Positions 37,391 to 44,667 of a stretch of DNA of 64,000 bases are shown here, piece by piece. A program made the translations under genes and the position numbers. Numbering within the stretch: position 1 is the stretch's first letter; the number at the start of each line of letters is the position of its first letter. Under the pieces are notes generated by a model. It did no database searches. It worked only from the letters and a program-made list of their open reading frames with translations, and was not told the origin of the DNA. Where the stretch lies: positions 1 to 64,000 of the forward strand of contig CAIXUG010000052.1 of the NCBI GenBank assembly GCA_903922605.1. Reading direction: 5' to 3'. This stretch comes from an uncultured Verrucomicrobiota bacterium (lineage in GTDB: Bacteria; Verrucomicrobiota; Verrucomicrobiia; Limisphaerales; UBA9464).

Positions 37391-38803
37391 CTAAACCAAT
37401 AGGGAGACCGGCATCGGCTGAGGGCCCCGATTCTGATACCGGATCACTCCGTAGACAACAATCGCGGCAAGGACAATGGGCAAAGCTGAGAATTCAATGA
37501 TCCTATATGGCTCGACCGAATACGAGCTGATGGATTGCGTGGCCGTAGCAAAGGGCGACAGGCACCGACCCAGTTCGCCTCCCAACCAGATTAGGCTGCC
37601 GATCTCCAAAGGGTTCAGATTGTGATTACGGACCCTGGGCACCACAAGGGTGGTAAGGGCGGTGACCGGCCCGTCGCTAGTGCCGGTCACTGCCGCGAGA
37701 AACATCGTCAGTGTCATGGAAATGCGCCGCAGCTTCGAGTTGTCCCGGCACAGTTTTTGAAACATCACCTCGATCACCCCGCTCTTTTGGATTGAGTCCA
37801 CGAAGACCAGCGCTGCCGCCACGACCACCACGATCTTGACGAATCCATCCAGGCTGCCTTCGCCGAATTGAATGGCGGCTTTCGTGAATGGTATTCCAAG
37901 GATTGGCACTGCGATGACCGAAGAAAGAAGCATGCCGATGCCCATATAAACCGGTGTGGTGATTTTGGCTCCGTTGAACATGGCGGACCAGGCACGGTCG
38001 AAAATGACCTTTGAGGCCATCAGAATCAGAGGTGACAATGGGAGGAGTGCGCAAAGGAGGGGCGACGAAGTGCTCGCCATGGGCGCGGGCAAGAGCGGGG
38101 ACGAGGCTGCCAGCGACCCAGTTGTGGACGTGAGTTTGGCCAAGGGAGAGGCCAGCGCTTCCACGCAGAGCACGCTCCCAGCGACCAGCAGGCCGGCGAT
38201 GGCGGCGGGCAGCTGACTGAAGACCACTTTGCGGACGCTTGAAGCCGCAGAACTTGCTATCAAGGTTGCTTGGGCACTCCCGAAACTGCAGATCCCTCCC
38301 CATGTGCCTATCAGTACGCTGGCTGCGGCCAGCTCGGGCTTGAACCCTAGAGCCACCAAGGCTGGGATGGCAACGGGTGCCATCACGATTGCGCACGAAT
38401 TGGCGCTAATGATCGAGGCGCTGATCACGAAGGTCAGGGCAGTAATGGAAAAGAGGGCAGCCAAGTGCTGGGCCGCGAACGGGGTGCTGAGATAGTTTGC
38501 GAGGTACTTGCTCGCGTCACTTTGGCGGACGATTGTGGTGAAGCCGAGGATGGGAATGGACAGGCATATGAGGTTTGGAAGGGTTTTCTTCCAGCTCCCC
38601 CACCAGCCAGCAGTCCGGTCCAGCAGGACCAGGACAAGGGCGCCGCCAATCATCGTAAGGCTGAAGATTGGCGTATGGTCCGGCGTTTGCGGCTGATAAT
38701 GCAGATGGTATTGGAGCCAGCTGACGTTGATGAGGATGGAGAGCAATAGGAGGACCGGGGCGGCATTCAGCCGGACCTTGCGTGAAAAATCAGCGGTATT
38801 CAT
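37391..38803 (-). CDS. DcuC-like C4-dicarboxylate / anion carrier family membrane protein
   Basis: A 470-residue integral membrane protein with about 12 hydrophobic segments. The pattern of two halves, the conserved SANSCAIVMAPVAIPALVALG region, GTWGGICSFGSAQATLIAS, and the C-terminal LGGELGRCLSPFATATQSISS resemble DcuC-type and related ion-transporter families that move succinate, fumarate or similar anions. The exact substrate is unclear. The frame is open for 47 codons before the ATG at 38803, but those codons look non-coding, and MNTADFSRKVRLNAAP fits a cytoplasmic lead into the first helix. Base composition is visibly less GC-rich than that of its neighbours. The TPR gene 52 bases upstream on the same strand may be co-transcribed. 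Confidence 0.55.
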   Translation of the reverse strand: MNTADFSRKVRLNAAPVLLLLSILINVSWLQYHLHYQPQTPDHTPIFSLTMIGGALVLVLLDRTAGWWGSWKKTLPNLICLSIPILGFTTIVRQSDASKYLANYLSTPFAAQHLAALFSITALTFVISASIISANSCAIVMAPVAIPALVALGFKPELAAASVLIGTWGGICSFGSAQATLIASSAASSVRKVVFSQLPAAIAGLLVAGSVLCVEALASPLAKLTSTTGSLAASSPLLPAPMASTSSPLLCALLPLSPLILMASKVIFDRAWSAMFNGAKITTPVYMGIGMLLSSVIAVPILGIPFTKAAIQFGEGSLDGFVKIVVVVAAALVFVDSIQKSGVIEVMFQKLCRDNSKLRRISMTLTMFLAAVTGTSDGPVTALTTLVVPRVRNHNLNPLEIGSLIWLGGELGRCLSPFATATQSISSYSVEPYRIIEFSALPIVLAAIVVYGVIRYQNRGPQPMPVSLLV

Positions 38804-38855
38804 GCGAAAGGCAAGGTCAGTGCTGCAGTGGTAACAGGTTGAACACGCGACCCTC

Positions 38856-39710
38856 TTACCGGTTTTCTGATGGAGCCGGAGGCGGATTGTTCGCGGCTGG
38901 GGGAACCAGGTTGTCGAATTCTGGATCACCCCTGAGGCGGTCAAAATCCTTGTCCCGCTGAGCTGCCCTTACGTAGGCAGGATTCAGACTGATCGCCAAG
39001 GCTAGGTCGGTCAGTATGTCGCCTTTTCTGGAAGCGGGATCGGCACAGGTATAACAAGCTCGGTTGTACAGCGCGCGCGCGTTATCAGGGTGTTCCAAAA
39101 GCAGCCTGTTCAGGGTCGAAATGGCGGCCTTGCGATCACTCACCCGGAATTGAACCTTGGCCAGACCGATCAAGGACTGCTCGTCATGCGGCTCCTGCTT
39201 GAGCGCCTCAAGGAACTCATGTTCCGCCTCTTGGAGACGGCCCTTGTCAAGAAGCTCGTTACCTCGGATGCGATGATCAAAGCACTTCGTTTGCTTTTCC
39301 ACGGAACCCACCCGGTCCTGTAGCTTTTCCAGCAGCTGGGATGACATGAGCTGCAACAGGCGCATGCCGGTAAACCCCGACACGATACCAAACGCAATCA
39401 GGCCCAGCAACCGGTCCTCCCCGTCCGCATTTTGCAGTTTGGTGAAGTTAAGGATCGTGAACATCGCAGCGGCGGCCATGGCGGCGATCGCCCCTACGAA
39501 CATGTCACCGACAAACCCGAGCCGGATGTCCCGGTTGCTGGCAGGCAGCTTCAATGTAAGGGCTGCAGTGGAAATCAACCCGGAACTGAGACCGCCCAAC
39601 ATCCCTGAAACAGAAAGCAATAGCTCAAGTTTCACTCCGGGACGCATGAAGTCAGAAAACACGGCGTAATTCCCTTCTCTGGCTGGTGAAGCGTTTGGCA
39701 GGCAGGTCAC
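38856..39710 (-). CDS. Membrane-anchored TPR protein of unknown function
   Basis: Up to 284 residues. Three or so hydrophobic segments lie in the first 120 residues (ELLLSVSGMLGGLSSGLIST, GFVGDMFVGAIAAMAAAAMF, LLGLIAFGIVSGFTGMRLL). A short coiled-coil-like linker follows, and a TPR region (about 148-280) with GNELLDKGRLQEAEHEFLEAL and NPAYVRAAQRDKDFDRLRGDPEF, the latter being the usual closing unit of TPR proteins in this group. The start is uncertain: an internal ATG at 39647 (MRPGVKLELLL) gives a more natural membrane-protein N-terminus, 263 residues long. It lies in the lower-GC segment together with the DcuC-like gene. No function can be assigned. Confidence 0.65.
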   Translation of the reverse strand: MTCLPNASPAREGNYAVFSDFMRPGVKLELLLSVSGMLGGLSSGLISTAALTLKLPASNRDIRLGFVGDMFVGAIAAMAAAAMFTILNFTKLQNADGEDRLLGLIAFGIVSGFTGMRLLQLMSSQLLEKLQDRVGSVEKQTKCFDHRIRGNELLDKGRLQEAEHEFLEALKQEPHDEQSLIGLAKVQFRVSDRKAAISTLNRLLLEHPDNARALYNRACYTCADPASRKGDILTDLALAISLNPAYVRAAQRDKDFDRLRGDPEFDNLVPPAANNPPPAPSENR

Positions 39711-40140
39711 CTGCGGTTTGTTAAATACAATTAATCCGACAGCTCATCGTTTTAAATGTTGGTCATGCGATTAATCGTCTTAACGAGAACACGCAAGGAA
39801 TATCATGCGCTTAGCATAAGATTCGTTCCTTCAATGTCCTTTCCAGACAACTGGGCGCCAAAGGCCAGCCTGATACAGGAAGGGGGGATCGGTGACCTAA
39901 AGCAGTCTGTTCCCTCCCGCCTATCGGCCACCAAAAAACGGTCCGATCCCGGGAGTTGGCCGGACATCCGCTAGGAGACAATTCGGTTCGAGGCTCCACC
40001 TCCTAGCTGAGTCGGTTGCTAGGGACGAGAATGGCAGCGTAGTACGTCGCACATGCTCGGGTGTAGGACTTTGGAAGTCCTCCTGCGTTGATGTCCACCT
40101 CGCAAAAATCGCAGCGCCGGAATCGCGAAGGGACGACCTT
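39711..40140. other. AT-richer gap with no recognisable gene
   Basis: The first 100 bases are AT-rich and probably hold the promoter of the leftward TPR gene. A small hairpin AGGACT-TTGGA-AGTCCT lies at 40065-40081. A reverse-strand frame across 40003-40110 would end in a Cys-rich segment (CDFCEVD), but it is contained in a longer frame antisense to the next gene and I do not call it. Confidence 0.5.
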
Positions 40141-40890
40141 TTGGGAAATCATGGACGCTTCGGTGTTGACGAGCGATCCCAGTGTCGGCTTGTTCCCAGC
40201 AACTTGCGACTGCCGCTCGAAGATACTTTTATCAGTTGGTCCATCCCCCCGGGCCAGATGGACGATCTTTGGGCGGCGGGGTGGTGGTATCTGGGGCCGG
40301 TTTTCTTCCGGCGGGCCTACATCGAATGGGGTGGCCGGCTCGCGCCGCTCCAGCACTTGCGCCTGCGGCTGAACCACTTCCGGCCTTCCGACAGCCAGCG
40401 CCGTACCCTCCGCCGCAATCAGGATCTCGAAGTGCGAATCCGTCCGGCGGTGATCGACGGCGAGCGGCGGGAGCTGTTCAACCGCCACAAAATCCGCTTC
40501 AGCGACAGCATCCCCCGGGACCTGGAGGATTTTCTGGGGCCGTCGCCCAGCACGAATCCGGTGCCGGCCATGGAATTTGGCGTGTACCTGAAGGACCGGC
40601 TGGTGGCGGCGAGCTATCTGGCGCGTGGGGTGAATTCGGTCGCCAGTCTCTACTGCATTTTCGATCCGCAGGAATCCCGGCGCGGACTGGGCATCTTCAC
40701 GATGCTGAGCGAGATGCAGTGGGCGAAGGAACAGGGCTGCCGGCTGTACTATCCCGGCTACGCCCTGCTGGAGTCCTCGCCGATGGACTACAAGAAGACC
40801 TTTTTCGGACTGCAGGTGTACGAATGGGGCGGCAAATGGCACGCCTTCGCCCGCCAGCCGAAGGCGGTGAAACGGCCAGTGGTGGAGTAG
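40141..40890 (+). CDS. Arginyl/leucyl-tRNA-protein transferase (Ate1/Bpt)-like GNAT-fold protein
   Basis: Up to 249 residues. From about residue 25 the sequence follows the Ate1/Bpt family: PPGQMDDLWAAGWWYLGPVFFR, then LRLRLNHFRPSDSQRRTLRRNQDLEV, the HKIRFSDSIP segment, and the C-terminal GNAT part LYCIFDPQESRRGLGIFTMLSEM, then GCRLYYPGYALLESSPMDYKKTFFGL. Such enzymes transfer an amino acid from tRNA to protein N-termini, marking them for degradation. This copy lacks the N-terminal Cys cluster of classical Ate1 and resembles a shorter form seen in Bacteroidota. The start is uncertain: the frame opens with TTG at 40141 and another TTG at 40204 better fits the homologous core. The gene is monocistronic. 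Confidence 0.65.
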   Translation: MGNHGRFGVDERSQCRLVPSNLRLPLEDTFISWSIPPGQMDDLWAAGWWYLGPVFFRRAYIEWGGRLAPLQHLRLRLNHFRPSDSQRRTLRRNQDLEVRIRPAVIDGERRELFNRHKIRFSDSIPRDLEDFLGPSPSTNPVPAMEFGVYLKDRLVAASYLARGVNSVASLYCIFDPQESRRGLGIFTMLSEMQWAKEQGCRLYYPGYALLESSPMDYKKTFFGLQVYEWGGKWHAFARQPKAVKRPVVE

Positions 40891-41003
40891 CGTGGGGTTG
40901 TAGATCTGGTGGTCGAAACGAGATTGTTGTCGGGGCACTGTTTTGAGTGACGAGGTTGGAGGGCGACCATTCTTGGCAGGGCTGAAAGCCTGGCCGAATT
41001 ATG

Positions 41004-41199
41004 CCTGGGGTGGAGCGAGCTTTGCGAGCGTAGCCCCAGGTAGCTGGCCAAAGCGGTCGAGCGCTGTAAGCGCATCCGAGAGCGGTCGCACCTTGAATCA
41101 GGCCTTCAGCCCTCACACCGATTCAAAGAGGCTTATCCCTGGGGCTTCGCTCACTGTGTTCGCTCCACCCCAGGCATCGTTCAAACGCGCTTACAGCGC
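41004..41199. repeat. Two interleaved inverted-repeat families (CCTGGGG and GCGCTGTAAGCGC)
   Basis: A 37-bp unit CCTGGGGTGGAGCGA...GCCCCAGG lies at 41004-41040 and again, inverted, at 41138-41174 (about 30 of 37 positions equal). Each is itself hairpin-forming through CCTGGGG/CCCCAGG. A second element GCGCTGTAAGCGC at 41061-41073 recurs as an exact reverse complement at 41187-41199. The order is A-B then inverted A-inverted B. No gene is seen between 40891 and 41693; this and the next two entries fill most of that 803-base gap. Confidence 0.8.
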
Positions 41200-41323
41200 T
41201 GCGGCTCAACCGATACGTTGGAGATTCATGGAATGGGGAGAATCGTCGTCCGTCCCCATGCGAAAGCTTGTGCGGGAGTTGCCGGACGCATTGCCGGAGA
41301 ATCGGTAAGGCCGCCCGGCTGTC

Positions 41324-41344
41324 CCTTCTCCCTGAGGGAGAAGG
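41324..41344. repeat. REP-like hairpin CCTTCTCCC-TGA-GGGAGAAGG
   Basis: A perfect 9-bp stem with a 3-base loop, followed by TTAGGATGAGGGGGAAGGG. On the minus strand this reads CCCTCATCCTAACCTTCTCC, the layout of a REP class found across many bacterial phyla. It is preceded by CCGCCCGGCTGTCCC, as is the copy near 34885. Confidence 0.7.
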
Positions 41345-41440
41345 TTAGGATGAGGGGGAAGGGAGCGCGCGACCTGGGAATGTATTCGGTAGCGAGGCGG
41401 CATTCAGCTTCGGAGCGATCCGTCCGCCAATCTTCACCTC

Positions 41441-41581
41441 GGGAGGGCGCGGTTCCACCCGCGCCGTAACTGTTTTCGCGCCGGGTAGGTGCAGGTTCAC
41501 CGATCGGCGCGATTCGCATCGCGAATTTCCAAGCCGATCGGCGGAGAAGAATATGGGTCGCGGGTGGAACCGCGCCTTCCC
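41441..41581. repeat. 23-bp inverted repeat (GGGAGGGCGCGGTTCCACCC)
   Basis: 41441-41463 and the reverse complement of 41559-41581 agree at 22 of 23 positions. A smaller hairpin GATTCGC-ATC-GCGAATT lies between them near 41511-41527. To the right, 41655-41697 is a word tract of ACTGATTCACTG/TACTGATTACTGA type. Confidence 0.75.
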
Positions 41582-41693
41582 TGGCTTATCGACGAAGGCG
41601 GGTCTCAGTACTCAGGCCGAGCGATGCTCGGTGCTCCTCGCCGTCTGCCGCGGCTCACTGATTCACTGTCTTACTGATTACTGACCCACTGAC

Positions 41694-42788
41694 TCACAGC
41701 GCCTCGAGGATCTTGTCGAGCTTCACGTGCTTCGCGATCAGCTCCTGCACGAGGCGGATTTTCTCGGTGTCGTCGGGCCGGATTTTCACGATCAGGTCGT
41801 GGATCTTGCTGGCCACCTGGTAGCTGTCGTCGCTGGAGAGCAGGACGGGGCAGGGCAGGGAGCGCGCCAACTTCAGGGTGGCTGCCGAGGGCGGGATGTC
41901 GTCGGAAAGCACGATGCCCGCGAGGTTCCCGCCGTTGCCCAGGTATTCGGAAGCGGCCCGCAGGATGTCGTCACGGTCCGCCGGCGTGATGAGCACCACC
42001 CCGGGCTTGAAGAGCTTGGCGGCGCGCACCGCACCCATCGCGCCGATGACGATGCGGCTGGCGATGTTGTGGATCTGGGTCGAATGGTTGAGCACCTCGG
42101 CCTCCAGCTCCTCACGAATGAGGTCGAGCGTGGGCCGGGACAGGATCGGCTGCAGCGGCACGACGCCGAGCAGTTTCAGGCCCTTCCGCTTCAGCCCCTT
42201 CTCGGCAAACTCGGTGATGTAGTCGAGCTTCTCGGGGATCACCTTGTTGAGGATCACGCCAATGACCTCAACGCCTTCCTTCTGGAACAGGGCGGTGTTC
42301 AGCGCGACTTCGTCGATGGGCAGGCCGATGCCGCCCCGGGTGACGATGACTACCTTGGCATCCAGCACGCGCGCGACGGTGGCGTTGCTGAGGTCGAAGA
42401 CGCTGCCGACGCCGGCGTGGCCGGTGCCCTCGCAGAGGACGAATTCCTTCTCCCACGCCACGCGGTCAAAGGCCTTGTGGATGCGTTTCACGAGCACATC
42501 CAGGTTGGAGGACTGGAGGTAGCGCTTGGTGAAATCAGGTTCGACCGCGATGGGGCTCATGTCCACCAGCGGGCAGTTGAGCTTGAAGACGCGGTCCATC
42601 AGCACCGAATCCTCGTCGATCTTCTCGGCGTCGATCTCCACGAAGCGCTGGCCCACCGGCTTGATGTAGCCGACGCGGCCAAAGCGGCGCTGGAGCGCCG
42701 CGAGCAGGCCGAGGGAGTTCGTGGTCTTGCCGTCGTTCTGCCGCGTGGCGGCGATGAAGACGCGCGGGGTGTTGGAGTTAAGCAGCAT
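41694..42788 (-). CDS. AAA/BioD-like P-loop protein with DRTGG domain (Pta N-terminal-type)
   Basis: A 364-residue protein matching the regulatory N-terminal half of long bacterial phosphotransacetylases. Residues 1-200 are a dethiobiotin-synthetase-like P-loop domain (AATRQNDGKTTNSLGLLAAL at about 13-32, GYIKPVGQR, CEGTGHAG). Residues 210-320 are a DRTGG domain (IVIGAMGAVRAAKLF, then VLITPADRDDILRAA). In long Pta proteins this half precedes the catalytic half and modulates it; here it is a separate gene with the catalytic half encoded 174 bases upstream on the same strand. The two products probably act together. P-loop function is assumed from the family; catalytic activity of its own is not established. 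Confidence 0.85.
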   Translation of the reverse strand: MLLNSNTPRVFIAATRQNDGKTTNSLGLLAALQRRFGRVGYIKPVGQRFVEIDAEKIDEDSVLMDRVFKLNCPLVDMSPIAVEPDFTKRYLQSSNLDVLVKRIHKAFDRVAWEKEFVLCEGTGHAGVGSVFDLSNATVARVLDAKVVIVTRGGIGLPIDEVALNTALFQKEGVEVIGVILNKVIPEKLDYITEFAEKGLKRKGLKLLGVVPLQPILSRPTLDLIREELEAEVLNHSTQIHNIASRIVIGAMGAVRAAKLFKPGVVLITPADRDDILRAASEYLGNGGNLAGIVLSDDIPPSAATLKLARSLPCPVLLSSDDSYQVASKIHDLIVKIRPDDTEKIRLVQELIAKHVKLDKILEAL

Positions 42789-42796
42789 GGGGCGAT

Positions 42797-42943
42797 TTTC
42801 GAATTACGAATTTCGATTTACGAATGACGAGCGGCGGGCGGCGGGCGGCGGGCGGCTTCGTAATCTTAATCTTACTCATAATCTTAATCATAATCACTCT
42901 GGTTCCGGGGAGTAAGATTAAGATTAGGATTAAGATTAAGAGG
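42797..42943. repeat. AT-rich word tracts forming a long imperfect hairpin
   Basis: 42797-42829 consists of TTCGAATTACGAA-type words, 42830-42855 of GGCGGGC repeats. 42861-42899 (TAATCTTAATCTTACTCATA and onward) faces 42912-42943 (GTAAGATTAAGATTAGGATT and onward) and would pair over about 30 bases with a GGTTCCGGGGA loop. The tract lies between the two pta-related genes. Confidence 0.75.
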
Positions 42944-42962
42944 AGGACGCTGCCGCAGGCCG

Positions 42963-44018
42963 TCAAAGATCCCCCGGCAACGTATCGCCGGAGCCGGGGT
43001 AGAGTTTTTGGTATTCGATGCTCTGGAGGGCGACGATCGAGGCGACGCCAAGGATGTCGTGGGAGTTGCTGCCACGGGATACGTCGGCGGCCGGGCGGTC
43101 GAGGCCGAGCAGGATCTGGCCGTAGGCGTTGGCGCGGGCCACGTGCTGGATGAGCTTGCTGGCGATGTTGCCGGAATTCAGGTCGGGGAAAATGAGGCAG
43201 TTGGCCTGGCCGGCGACCTTGCTGTCGGGGAGTTTGCGGCTGGCAATCTCCGGGATCAGCGCGGCATCGACCTGGAGTTCGCCGTCGAAATCCGCCTCGA
43301 CCATCGCCTCGGCGGCCTTCTGCTGGGCGAGCGCGGTGGCGGCTCGGACCTTCATCACGCCGGGATGGGCGGCGCTGCCCTTGGTCGAATAGCTGAGGAA
43401 GGCCACCTTGGGCTTTACCCCGAGAATCTGCCGGGCCAGTCGCGCGGTCGAAATGGCGATGTCGGCCAGCTGGTCCACATCGGGATCGGGGATGACGCCG
43501 CAATCCCCCATGAACAGCACGCCCTTTTCGCCGAAGCGCGTGTCCTCGACCTCCATCACCATGCAGGAGGAGGCGGTGGTGGTCTTGGGGGCCACCTTGA
43601 TGATCTGGAAGAGCGGCCGGAGCACGCTGCCGGAGATCTCGTTGGTGCCCGAAACGAGGCCGTCGGCCTGGCGCATCGCAACCATCATGGCGCCGAAGTA
43701 GTTCGCCTTGGTCATGGCCTCACGGGCCTCCTTTTCCTGGATGCCCTTGCCGCGCCGGAGCAGTTCGAAGCGCTTCACAAAGCTTTCCAGGTCAGGGCTT
43801 TCCTCCGGGTTGATGATGCGAATGCCTTCGACCGACACGTTCAGGGCGGCGGCGGCCTCCTTCACCTTGGCGCGATCCCCCAGCAGGATGGGCACTCCGA
43901 GGCGCAACGAATAGAACTGCCGCGCGGCCTGCAGGACGCGCGGTTCGGTGCCTTCCGGGAAGACAATGCGCTTCGGATGGCGCTGGAGCTTGTCGATGAC
44001 GCTGCCGATGAACCTCAT
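42963..44018 (-). CDS. pta: Phosphate acetyltransferase, catalytic domain
   Basis: A 351-residue PTA_PTB-family enzyme that interconverts acetyl-CoA and acetyl phosphate. Visible segments: VFPEGTEPRVLQAA, ADGLVSGTN, SCMVMEVEDTRFGEKGVLFMGDCGVIPDPD, FLSYSTKGSAAHP, VDAALIPEIASRKLPDS, CLIFPDLNSGNIASKLIQ. The size is that of stand-alone short Pta enzymes. The ATG at 44018 (MRFIGSVIDKLQ) is chosen over an upstream start because it begins the domain. The following gene on the same strand encodes the DRTGG half. No acetate kinase gene is in the window. The gene diverges from the rhodanese gene, with 87 bases between them. Confidence 0.92.
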   Translation of the reverse strand: MRFIGSVIDKLQRHPKRIVFPEGTEPRVLQAARQFYSLRLGVPILLGDRAKVKEAAAALNVSVEGIRIINPEESPDLESFVKRFELLRRGKGIQEKEAREAMTKANYFGAMMVAMRQADGLVSGTNEISGSVLRPLFQIIKVAPKTTTASSCMVMEVEDTRFGEKGVLFMGDCGVIPDPDVDQLADIAISTARLARQILGVKPKVAFLSYSTKGSAAHPGVMKVRAATALAQQKAAEAMVEADFDGELQVDAALIPEIASRKLPDSKVAGQANCLIFPDLNSGNIASKLIQHVARANAYGQILLGLDRPAADVSRGSNSHDILGVASIVALQSIEYQKLYPGSGDTLPGDL

Positions 44019-44105
44019 GCCCGTGGTGTTAACGGAGGGGAGGCCAAACTGCAATTGCCTTTGCCGACCCGGCACGCTTCATTTGTCGCACACGTTGTTC
44101 GCACC

Positions 44106-44561
44106 ATGAAATACGCACTCGCTCTTGCCTCGGTTCTCGTTCTGTCGCCGGTCCTTGCAGAAGACGCGGCCAAACCGGCCCCCGCCGTCCAAACCAACCA
44201 ACCGGCCCAAAAATCGGGCACGGGAACCATGCAGCGCCCGCCGTTCTTCAAGCTCACCCCCGACTCCTTCGACAAGGTACGGCTGCACAATACCAACGCG
44301 GTGATCCTCGATGTCCGTACGCCGGAGGAGTATGCGAAGGGCCATATCCAAGGGGCGGTGCTGCTGGATTTCAAGTCCGCCGACTTTGCCGCCGGACTGG
44401 GGAAGCTGCCCAAAAACAAACTTTACCTGACGTATTGCGCGGTGGGCGGTCGCAGCGCCAAGGCCTGCGAGCAGATGCGAGAGCTGGGTTTCCCGCGCGT
44501 GGGGAATCTGGAAGGTGGCATCAAGGCCTGGGAGGAAGCGGGCAAGCCGGTGGTGAAGTGA
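44106..44561 (+). CDS. Exported rhodanese-like domain protein
   Basis: A 151-residue protein with a signal peptide (MKYALALASVLVLSPVLA) and a short Pro/Ala linker, then one rhodanese domain (about 48-151). The active-site loop is CAVGGR in LTYCAVGGRSAKAC, with the preceding VILDVRTPEEYAKGHIQGA and the closing LEGGIKAWEEAGKPV. Single-domain periplasmic rhodaneses handle sulfane sulfur or bind anions; the exact role is unknown. The start at 44106 is set by the signal peptide; the long frame upstream is antisense to pta. The gene faces degP tail to tail. Confidence 0.88.
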   Translation: MKYALALASVLVLSPVLAEDAAKPAPAVQTNQPAQKSGTGTMQRPPFFKLTPDSFDKVRLHNTNAVILDVRTPEEYAKGHIQGAVLLDFKSADFAAGLGKLPKNKLYLTYCAVGGRSAKACEQMRELGFPRVGNLEGGIKAWEEAGKPVVK

Positions 44562-44593
44562 GCGGGCGGCAACCGGTGTCGCTTCGCTTCGGG

Positions 44594-44637
44594 AAAAGAA
44601 AAACGCGCCGAGGGAAACCCATAAACCCTCGGCGCGT
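44594..44637 (-). terminator. Rho-independent terminator of the degP-like gene
   Basis: A perfect 12-bp stem ACGCGCCGAGGG / CCCTCGGCGCGT (44603-44614 and 44626-44637). Read on the minus strand it is followed by TTTTTCTTTT. It lies 30 bases past the degP stop and also marks the end of the facing rhodanese gene. Confidence 0.92.
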
Positions 44638-44667
44638 CGCGTGTTTCCAACCCTCTCCGACCTAACC

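Noticed and set aside
40003-40140. Small Cys-containing minus-strand coding region (CDFCEVD)
   Set aside because: It is the tail of a frame antisense to the Ate1-like gene, with no domain match or start of its own.
43008-44105. Upstream extension of the rhodanese frame
   Set aside because: It is antisense to pta, and the signal peptide marks the true start at 44106.
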